A DNA stretch of 8,730 nt from Candidatus Nitrosopumilus sp. (GTDB taxonomy: Archaea; Thermoproteota; Nitrososphaeria; Nitrososphaerales; Nitrosopumilaceae), in NCBI GenBank assembly GCA_016784625.1, contig JADHUF010000041.1, forward strand, positions 1 to 8,730, given 5' to 3'. This document shows, piece after piece, positions 1 through 5,091 of this stretch. The position numbers were made by a program, and so were the translations under genes. The notes below the pieces were generated by a model. That model was not told where the DNA came from and did no database searches. It saw only the letters and a list, made by a program, of their open reading frames with translations. How positions within the stretch are numbered: position 1 is the stretch's first letter; each line of letters starts with the position of its first letter.

Positions 1-132
1 AGAGACATACAAGTTAGGATTACTTGATGCCTCAACATTCACAAAAGGAATTATCAGAAATATTGAGAAAATTGCCAGTAAATAGTATTTTTTATCCAAT
101 ATCTCAAGATGCTGTCTAATCACAGATAACAT
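1..132 (-). CDS. Exported protein, N-terminal fragment (function unknown)
   Basis: The minus-strand frame is open from an ATG at 132 to the window edge, giving 44 residues, so only the N terminus is visible. After a polar start (MLSVIRQHLE) comes a basic/aromatic stretch (DKKYY, residues 13-17), a hydrophobic core of about 14 residues (18-31) and then VNVEASSNPNLYVS, which resembles a signal peptide followed by a mature exported N terminus with cleavage near VEA/SS. The start is uncertain: the frame also holds an ATG at 168 and a TTG at 99, and the TTG would give a compact classical signal peptide (M-DKKYY-core). The gene is divergent from the CDF exporter with a very short spacer. What the mature protein does cannot be said from this fragment. 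Ser/Asn-rich mature starts of this kind are, from memory, common in Nitrosopumilus surface proteins. Confidence 0.62.
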   Translation of the reverse strand, partial: MLSVIRQHLEILDKKYYLLAIFSIFLIIPFVNVEASSNPNLYVS

Positions 133-189
133 TGTCGTATCATTTCTTCTTAGAAACTTGTAATACATAATAAGAAATATCAAAAAAGA
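133..189. promoter_or_regulatory. Short divergent promoter region (exported protein / CDF exporter)
   Basis: Only 57 bases separate the two divergent start codons. A TATA-like stretch taatacat at 161-168 lies about 25 bases before the CDF start at 190, as for a leaderless archaeal transcript. Read on the other strand the same stretch (atgtatta) lies about 32 bases before the ATG at 132, so the two promoters may share or overlap core elements. A small inverted repeat, tttct/agaaa with a 4-base loop (143-156), sits between them. No Shine-Dalgarno sequence precedes the CDF start. All elements are weak matches in AT-rich DNA. Confidence 0.3.
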
Positions 190-1548
190 ATGAAAGTGTT
201 TGTTCAAAGAACCAAAGTTTTACAGATTTCACTTTTGGCTATTTTTTCGGCATTTTTAGTAGAATTAATTTTTGGTCTAATCTCAAATAGTCTTGCTCTC
301 ATTACAGACAGTATTCATGCATTACTGGACAGTGTAGTTACTATTGTTTTGCTTTTGGCAGCAAGATTGGCAATCAAACCACCTGATGCAGAACATACCT
401 ATGGACATGGAAAAATTGAATCATTAGGAGGATTAATTGGAGGAATAGCAATTTTTCTGATTGCCTGCTTTTTTATTTATGAGTCTATCAGTAGATTACA
501 GAGTCCTCCACCAAGTATTCTGCCAGGATTATTTGCAATAATTGGAGGACTGTACACAATAGGAATTGATATTTTTAGATTAGTTCTGTTAAGAAAATCA
601 ATTAAAAAAATTGGAGGTGCAACTCTCAAAGCAGATTTTTATCATGCATTTATGGATCTTGGTTCAACTCTAGTTGCAATCATTGGAATAGTTTTGATAT
701 CATATGGATTCTATTATGGAGATTTTGCTGCTGCATTAATTTTAGGAGTACTATTAGCAGTTCTCAGCGTAAAACTAGTTTACAAAACTGCACTTGATTT
801 AACAGATATTATTTCACCTAAACTTGTAAAAAATGTCAGAGAGATTGCAACATCAACAGAAGGAGTTATTGATGCAGAGTCAATACTTATGAGAAGATCC
901 GGGGACACAGTTTTTGCAGATATAACAATTTCATTGAGAGGTGATACTAGTTTTGATGAAGCACATGAAATTAGTACTAATGTTGAGAGAAACATAAAAA
1001 ATAGAATTCCTAATGCAGCAATTACAATTCATTTTGAGCCAAATTGGGAAAAGGTTCCACTTGATGCAAAAATCCTAGATATTGCGAAAAAAGTTGATGG
1101 TGTAAAAGAAGTTCATAATGTCAGCACGCATAAAACCAAAGGAAAGACATATTCTAATTTGCATGTAATGGTAGACAGAGAAATCAATCTATTTTTGGCT
1201 CATAAAATTTCAGATGTTATTGAACAAAAGATTCAAGAAAACATACCTGAAATTGAACATGCTACAATCCATTTAGAGCCATTTGTAAAAATACCTGAAA
1301 ATTTTAATTTGGAAGATAAAGTTGTGGAAGAAAAAATTGAGAGGATATTAAAGAAATACTCTGAAATCAAAAAGATTGGGCGTATAGTTTCTTTGAATTT
1401 TGAGAATATTCTCAAAATAGATATCGATTGTTCATTTGATAAGGAATCATCCATTGAAAAAGTTCATGATTTAACATCAGAGATAGAGCACATTATTAGA
1501 GCAGAAATTAAAAATTCTGTAATAACAATACATCCAGAACCAGACTAA
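190..1548 (+). CDS. Cation diffusion facilitator (CDF) metal exporter with three tandem C-terminal domains
   Basis: A 452-residue membrane protein of the CDF family, which exports divalent metals (Zn, Cd, Co, Fe, Mn) from the cytoplasm in exchange for protons. Six hydrophobic segments fill residues 10-200. The metal site is visible as a matching pair of motifs: D40-x2-H43-x3-D47 in helix 2 and D149-x2-H152-x3-D156 in helix 5. His/Asp sites of this type are usual in Zn-transporting members. The loop after helix 2 has the family motif YGHGKIES (71-78). The cytoplasmic part is much longer than normal (CDFs are typically about 300 residues): three successive domains of about 75-80 residues each end in a similar strand, ITIHFEP (278-284), TIHLEP (359-364) and ITIHPEP (445-451), consistent with three ZT_dimer-type modules. 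The stop overlaps the convergent ZIP stop. Metal specificity is inferred only. Confidence 0.93.
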   Translation: MKVFVQRTKVLQISLLAIFSAFLVELIFGLISNSLALITDSIHALLDSVVTIVLLLAARLAIKPPDAEHTYGHGKIESLGGLIGGIAIFLIACFFIYESISRLQSPPPSILPGLFAIIGGLYTIGIDIFRLVLLRKSIKKIGGATLKADFYHAFMDLGSTLVAIIGIVLISYGFYYGDFAAALILGVLLAVLSVKLVYKTALDLTDIISPKLVKNVREIATSTEGVIDAESILMRRSGDTVFADITISLRGDTSFDEAHEISTNVERNIKNRIPNAAITIHFEPNWEKVPLDAKILDIAKKVDGVKEVHNVSTHKTKGKTYSNLHVMVDREINLFLAHKISDVIEQKIQENIPEIEHATIHLEPFVKIPENFNLEDKVVEEKIERILKKYSEIKKIGRIVSLNFENILKIDIDCSFDKESSIEKVHDLTSEIEHIIRAEIKNSVITIHPEPD

Positions 1549-2738
1549 ACCAAAATACTTGTTAGATACATTACCAACATTCCTGCTGCGAGACCAGATA
1601 CCACTGAAGCACTTGAAAGATTTTTGTCACCTTCTTCTCGCATCCATCTCAATAATGTTATGATTACTTGGAATATTGCACCTGCTCCTATTGCAAGAAA
1701 AATCACTGAAGTAAATGGGGAATAAACAAATCCACCTATCCATGCACCAAAAATAGCAGGAGAACCTGCAATTAATCCCAGTGCTGCAAGTTTTCCTATC
1801 AATGCTTTTCCTACCAAGCCTTTTCCTCTAGACATTGGTGCTGCAATGGCAATGCCCTCAGTAGTATTGTGCAACGCAAATCCAACTATCAGAAAGGTAC
1901 TAAATGCAATAGAACCTAAACCAACAGCTGCACCAATTGCAAGTCCTTCTCCAAAATTATGCAGTCCAATTCCAATGGAAATCATCAGTGCAATAGCCAC
2001 AGGTTTTGTGATTCTAGAGGACTCTGCTCTTTTTACTAATTTTTCACCAGTGTAGTATAACCCTAAAAATGACAAGACTACAACTGTAGCTACTAACAAT
2101 GCACCATTGAAACTGCTTGCAAGATTTTCTTCAGAAACTTCTAATGCCTCTTCAATAGAATCAATACCTAAGAATAGTAACAGTCCTACAGTAAGTGCCA
2201 AAAAGAAATGATATTTGTTTTTACTAATCCTTTTGATAAATGGAAGCCAAAGTAATCCAATCATTACAGGAATGATTCCAACATAAGTTCCAATTAATGC
2301 AAAGAATCCAGCAAGTTCAAGGCTAGGTTCTAATGCAGGAGCGGCAGCCTCTATCTCTTTTTCAAATCTTGTTCCATCCTCAATGGTTAATCCAATTATG
2401 TATGGTTCTGCTTCATTCCATTCAAATGGTATTCTAACCAAAGCCGTTTCGTATCGTTCTAGGAATCTATCAGGTTCAATGGCGGCAGGTTGTATTCTGT
2501 CATTAATATCAGCCATAACAACTTCAACGGGAATCGGTCCGGTATTTCTTACAGTTACAAGTATCTCAGAATCTACAAAATCAACCTTTTCCATAGTTAT
2601 CTCAGGTAAAGGTATTCCAAAATCTAAAAGATCAGACCCTGGACCAAAAATGTATGCTACTAAAAATATGAGAAAAACAAATGGGATAATTCCACTTGCC
2701 AGAATCTTACCTTTTGATGATTTATTGCTAATTTCCAT
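1545..2738 (-). CDS. ZIP-family metal permease with extracytoplasmic N-terminal domain
   Basis: A 397-residue ZIP (zinc/iron permease) protein, expected to move divalent metal into the cytoplasm. The two metal-binding helices are clear: HNFGEG (260-265) and HNTTEG (290-295), the conserved HN-x2-EG pair of ZIP helices 4 and 5. Further hydrophobic helices lie at about 143-167, 178-192, 211-229, 340-363 and 376-396. The family core begins only near residue 140. Before it are an N-terminal membrane helix (12-32) and a beta-rich segment (45-130) with the pattern ILVTVRNTGPIPVEV (59-73), which looks like an Ig/CARDB-type fold placed outside the membrane. The ATG lies 11 bases inside the upstream multicopper oxidase gene, with AGGA (2746-2749) seven bases before it, so the two are probably co-transcribed and translationally coupled. 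Whether it carries Zn, Fe or Cu cannot be read from the sequence. Confidence 0.9.
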   Translation of the reverse strand: MEISNKSSKGKILASGIIPFVFLIFLVAYIFGPGSDLLDFGIPLPEITMEKVDFVDSEILVTVRNTGPIPVEVVMADINDRIQPAAIEPDRFLERYETALVRIPFEWNEAEPYIIGLTIEDGTRFEKEIEAAAPALEPSLELAGFFALIGTYVGIIPVMIGLLWLPFIKRISKNKYHFFLALTVGLLLFLGIDSIEEALEVSEENLASSFNGALLVATVVVLSFLGLYYTGEKLVKRAESSRITKPVAIALMISIGIGLHNFGEGLAIGAAVGLGSIAFSTFLIVGFALHNTTEGIAIAAPMSRGKGLVGKALIGKLAALGLIAGSPAIFGAWIGGFVYSPFTSVIFLAIGAGAIFQVIITLLRWMREEGDKNLSSASVVSGLAAGMLVMYLTSILV

Positions 2739-3789
2739 AATCTATTCCTGTTTGCGATTTTTGATCTAGGTTGTCCTTAACTAGAAATATTCCAACCCAA
2801 CCTTTTTCTGAAAATTCTACCTTGTGAGCGTGAAATAGATACTTTCCAGGATATTCATATTCAAATTCCATTATACCACGTTCGGTTTGTGATAGAGTAA
2901 TCATATCAGTATAAAACGAAGGAACGGTATCTGTTCCTGTTGGATAGTAATGGTATAGATTGCCATGCAAGTGTAGATTGTTTATTGGATCAAATTCTAC
3001 CATATTGACAACATAAATGCGAATTAATTCATTAGTGTTAATTTCAATAGGATGATGTTGATAATAAAATGGAATAGTGTTTGCAGCATAGAAATTATTT
3101 TCAGTATCAAAATCAGTATCCAAACCATTTAGAACCATAACCATTTCATCTGCTATAGGTCTGCCTTCTTTTGGATCAACTATGTAAACTCCATACAGAC
3201 CACGTACAATATGTTCTTCAAGTGGCATCACATGACAGTGGTATGGATGAACACCAACAGGGCCAGCTTCAAATTCATAAGTAAATTTACCTCCTCCCGG
3301 TCCAACTGTTTCAAATACACCATCCATCTCTGCTGGATGGATTCCATGAAAGTGCATCGTATGGAACTTTGAACCGTTGTTGATGAAATTTATACGGACA
3401 AGATCACCCTCAGTAGCCCTTATGGTTGGACCTGGAACAGTACCGTTGAATGTCCATACATTAAAGAACACACCTGGTGAAACTTCCATAACTTTATCGT
3501 CTTCTGCAATAATCGTAAATTCTCTTAGAGTTGTACCGTCAGGTAACTGTGAAACTTTTCCATAGTTAAATTCTCGTAGGTATTTCATTGGGTCAAATTC
3601 CATAGTTGCACTAGTATACAGTGGATCCAATACTTCGCCTGTTGTCTTTATAATGCCACCAGTATGGGTAACAAAGACAGTCTCTTCTAGCTGAGCACTA
3701 ATCTCTTCTGTAAATGTAAAGTAAAGTGCAGACATCGCAATGATTACAGATATTGATGCGATCATTATTCTAGAACGGTATTTTTTCAT
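2728..3789 (-). CDS. Two-domain multicopper oxidase, exported or membrane-anchored
   Basis: Two cupredoxin domains follow an N-terminal signal or anchor (basic KKYRSR, then a hydrophobic run to about residue 32; numbering from the GTG at 3807). Domain 1 holds H149-T-M-H152-F-H154-G and H187-P-Y-H190-C191-H192 followed by H199: a type 1 site (H149, C191, H199) plus type 2/3 ligands. Domain 2 has H279-L-H281-G and H326-A-H328 without a Cys, so it supplies only type 2/3 ligands. All eight trinuclear-cluster histidines are present. A type 1 site only in domain 1 fits the type C two-domain class, which works as a trimer. The axial position (five after H199) is L204 instead of Met. His152 sits where copper nitrite reductases have their catalytic Asp, arguing against NirK. 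The start is taken at ATG 3789; the GTG at 3807 lies within GAGGTG and probably upstream of the transcript start. Substrate (metal ion, phenol or other) is unknown. Confidence 0.88.
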   Translation of the reverse strand: MKKYRSRIMIASISVIIAMSALYFTFTEEISAQLEETVFVTHTGGIIKTTGEVLDPLYTSATMEFDPMKYLREFNYGKVSQLPDGTTLREFTIIAEDDKVMEVSPGVFFNVWTFNGTVPGPTIRATEGDLVRINFINNGSKFHTMHFHGIHPAEMDGVFETVGPGGGKFTYEFEAGPVGVHPYHCHVMPLEEHIVRGLYGVYIVDPKEGRPIADEMVMVLNGLDTDFDTENNFYAANTIPFYYQHHPIEINTNELIRIYVVNMVEFDPINNLHLHGNLYHYYPTGTDTVPSFYTDMITLSQTERGIMEFEYEYPGKYLFHAHKVEFSEKGWVGIFLVKDNLDQKSQTGIDYGN

Positions 3790-3816
3790 TAGAGATATTT
3801 GGTACACCTCAATTGT

Positions 3817-3824
3817 AATTTAAA
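3817..3824 (-). promoter_or_regulatory. TATA-like box of the multicopper oxidase-ZIP operon
   Basis: On the minus strand the stretch tttaaatt is centred about 32 bases before the ATG at 3789. A transcript starting about 26 bases downstream (near 3795) would have almost no leader. It would exclude both the GTG at 3807 and the GAGGTG at 3805-3810, so this box supports the ATG start. The flanking context on the minus strand is ggTAAATTTAAATTA. Confidence 0.42.
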
Positions 3825-3897
3825 TTTACCCTAAGCTAACTTTTTTAGTATGATCTAACTTTATCGTACAAGATTAATTTGCGAATTTTAAAAAAAT

Positions 3898-3920
3898 TAG
3901 GTTTAAACTAAAGAAACCTA
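3898..3920. promoter_or_regulatory. TATA-like box and flanking inverted repeat before the small membrane protein
   Basis: TAGGTTT (3898-3904) and AAACCTA (3914-3920) form perfect 7-base inverted arms around a 9-base spacer. The TATA-like tttaaact (3902-3909) overlaps the left arm and is centred about 26 bases before the ATG at 3931, the spacing of a leaderless archaeal promoter. The arms bracket the region between TATA and transcript start, where a repressor could act. This is a candidate operator only; the binding protein is unknown. Confidence 0.35.
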
Positions 3921-3930
3921 GTCCTATTTT

Positions 3931-4431
3931 ATGCAGAAATCTGGAATAGTAATAATATCATCAGGTGCACTAATTGTCATAGGATTAATTTTGTTAGTTT
4001 TAGGAAATCAAATTATCTTAGAAGGAGTCAGCCAAGGAGATGGGAAAGTAAGTTTGAACCAAGCACTTGTAATTTCGTCAGATTTTGATTCACAGGATAC
4101 ATCAACAGGAGTTTTTGCAATCCAAATAATGGAATTCAAAGATAACATATTTTCTGCAAAAGTAACAGATTCATCAGATAATGAAATAATTTCTCAGCCA
4201 ATTAACGAAGATACTATTGAAATGGAATTTGATGTTTTAGAGACTGGGACTTACAAATTAATCATCGAAAGTGTCAGTAATGAAGAAATCTTGGTGTTCG
4301 CAGCTATAGGACCACTTCCAGATGCAGGTAAAAAATCACTGGGTTTTATCTCAGTGTATGTGCTTGTTATTGGAATGGTAGGATTGATAGTAGGTGCAAT
4401 ATACATAGTTAAAAATAGAAAATCAGTTTAG
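3931..4431 (+). CDS. Small membrane protein with two helices and an external beta-rich domain (unknown function)
   Basis: A 166-residue protein not recognised as a named family. A hydrophobic N-terminal helix (about 5-25) and a C-terminal helix (about 137-160, followed by basic KNRKSV) enclose a domain of roughly 110 residues rich in beta-type alternation. That domain includes the segment FDVLETGTYKLIIES (100-114), which is reminiscent of a GOLD/p24-like or jelly-roll strand pair. The topology suggests both termini in the cytoplasm and the central domain outside. There are no cysteines and no obvious metal ligands. The gene is divergent from the multicopper oxidase, and its stop overlaps that of the regulator gene by 9 bases. 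It may serve the neighbouring metal genes or be unrelated. The GOLD resemblance is an impression from sequence pattern only. Confidence 0.72.
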   Translation: MQKSGIVIISSGALIVIGLILLVLGNQIILEGVSQGDGKVSLNQALVISSDFDSQDTSTGVFAIQIMEFKDNIFSAKVTDSSDNEIISQPINEDTIEMEFDVLETGTYKLIIESVSNEEILVFAAIGPLPDAGKKSLGFISVYVLVIGMVGLIVGAIYIVKNRKSV

Positions 4432-4734
4432 ATAGCTATCCATTTTTTCAAGACTATTTATGGTAGCATCAAAATTGTCACTGTTTTCAACAATGGTAGT
4501 GAGTTTTTCAGAATTGGCAGTAAGTAAACATTTTCCATTATCAGAATTTTTGGAAATGAATTTGTGTTCTATCAAATAAGATAGTCTTTCAAGAACTTCA
4601 GATTCAGATATGGAAACTTGTTGAGCTAAAAATGAGCATTCTTTTTCACCATCTTCAAGTTCTGCCAGTATTGATGCAGTTATAGGATCAAACATACAAT
4701 CTACAACTTTTTCTCGATCAAATGTTTCATCCAT
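4423..4734 (-). CDS. Small winged-helix DNA-binding protein (ArsR/MarR-like fold)
   Basis: A 103-residue soluble protein. Residues 14-60 follow a winged-helix pattern: FDPITASILAELEDGE (helix 1), CSFLAQQVSISESEVLERLSYL (two helices of the HTH, 33-54), IEHKFISK (end of recognition helix and start of the wing), then SDNGKCLLTANSEKL as the wing. The C-terminal part is probably a dimerisation helix. Cysteines at 13, 33 and 69 do not form an ArsR-style CxC site, so metal sensing cannot be claimed. It is convergent with the small membrane protein (9-base overlap) and divergent from a Cys-rich small protein. Its own promoter holds a 16-base palindrome, suggesting autoregulation. It could control the adjacent metal genes, but that is inference. 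Confidence 0.75.
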   Translation of the reverse strand: MDETFDREKVVDCMFDPITASILAELEDGEKECSFLAQQVSISESEVLERLSYLIEHKFISKNSDNGKCLLTANSEKLTTIVENSDNFDATINSLEKMDSYLN

Positions 4735-4747
4735 TTCTATAAAAGAG

Positions 4748-4763
4748 TAAATTTGGAAATTTA
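4748..4763. promoter_or_regulatory. Palindrome between TATA box and start of the winged-helix gene
   Basis: TAAATTTGGAAATTTA is a perfect inverted repeat with 7-base arms and a 2-base centre. It overlaps the TATA-like element and extends to within 14 bases of the regulator start at 4734, the usual place for a repressor site in archaea. AT-rich DNA makes chance palindromes likelier, so this is a candidate autoregulatory operator only. Confidence 0.33.
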
Positions 4764-4766
4764 TAA
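4759..4766 (-). promoter_or_regulatory. TATA-like box of the winged-helix gene
   Basis: On the minus strand ttataaat is centred about 28 bases before the ATG at 4734. It is a good archaeal TATA match at leaderless spacing, with no Shine-Dalgarno sequence before the start. Confidence 0.45.
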
Positions 4767-4791
4767 CTTTTCAATTGAATGATCCAATAAG

Positions 4792-4799
4792 ATAATTAA
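4792..4799 (+). promoter_or_regulatory. TATA-like box of the small Cys-rich protein gene
   Basis: The stretch ataattaa is centred about 25 bases before the ATG at 4821, consistent with a leaderless transcript. It shares an 86-base divergent spacer with the winged-helix gene promoter. The match is weak to moderate. Confidence 0.33.
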
Positions 4800-4820
4800 G
4801 AAAAAAAGACTTACAGAGTC

Positions 4821-4973
4821 ATGCAAAAACTTTGTAGTAAAGATCCATCTGGTAAAGGTAAGCACTGTTTTTGTATAGATGTTGATGCACAACGAGGAGT
4901 CAAAAAATGTTGTAAATGTAACCAATGGAACGTTCAAGGTAACGACTGGACAGAGGATGAAGATTTTAGATGA
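4821..4973 (+). CDS. Small Cys-rich protein, candidate metal-binding (50 aa)
   Basis: An ATG-initiated frame of 50 codons ending in TGA at 4971-4973, short enough to be missed by length filters. Six cysteines and one adjacent histidine are arranged as C5, H15-C16-x-C18 and C30-C31-x-C33, that is, two CxC clusters separated by 11 residues. This pattern is typical of a small zinc ribbon or knuckle, or a metal-carrying peptide. The rest is basic in the middle (RGVKK, 25-29), then has two tryptophans (36, 43), and ends acidic (TEDEDFR). Support for a real gene comes from the dense Cys pattern, a TATA-like box at leaderless spacing, and its fit in the gap between the regulator and uS13. I do not recognise a named family. 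It might bind Zn or Cu, or be an RNA- or DNA-binding zinc finger. Confidence 0.7.
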   Translation: MQKLCSKDPSGKGKHCFCIDVDAQRGVKKCCKCNQWNVQGNDWTEDEDFR

Positions 4974-5091
4974 TTTGAATTGAAAATGATTATGATTAGA
5001 GGCAAAAATTATCTAAAAATAGTATTTGAGAAATCATCTAATTTGACGCCTAGCATGGTTTTTATCGGGGTTTCATAGAATTTTGGAATAC
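4974..5091 (+). promoter_or_regulatory. Upstream region of the uS13-uS4 operon with candidate TATA box
   Basis: There is no gene here. tttttatc at 5059-5066 is centred about 29 bases before the TTG at 5092, so it could be a TATA box for a leaderless transcript starting near 5090. A second AT-rich candidate, ctaaaaat (5013-5020), would give a leader of about 45 bases. An ATG at 5055 is out of frame with uS13. No Shine-Dalgarno sequence precedes the TTG starts. Confidence 0.28.

Noticed and set aside
2..85. Plus-strand frame of 27 codons ending in TAG, as the tail of an upstream gene
   Set aside because: It has no recognisable motif, and the opposite strand gives a convincing signal peptide over the same bases. 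Both cannot easily be genes, and the minus-strand reading is better supported.
780..1454. Minus-strand ORFs inside the CDF gene
   Set aside because: They are short antisense readings without motifs, and the CDF frame is strongly supported across the whole span.
2383..2769. 128-codon plus-strand ORF antisense to the ZIP N-terminal region and oxidase end
   Set aside because: It lies fully opposite well-supported genes, and its composition looks like an antisense translation with no domain or promoter.
2728..3789. Copper nitrite reductase (NirK)
   Set aside because: The catalytic Asp position of NirK is His152, and domain 2 has HxHG and HxH pairs, giving a complete multicopper oxidase trinuclear site.
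4974..5082. Possible riboswitch or leader RNA before uS13
   Set aside because: No strong stem-loop or conserved aptamer pattern could be seen; it appears to be ordinary AT-rich promoter DNA.
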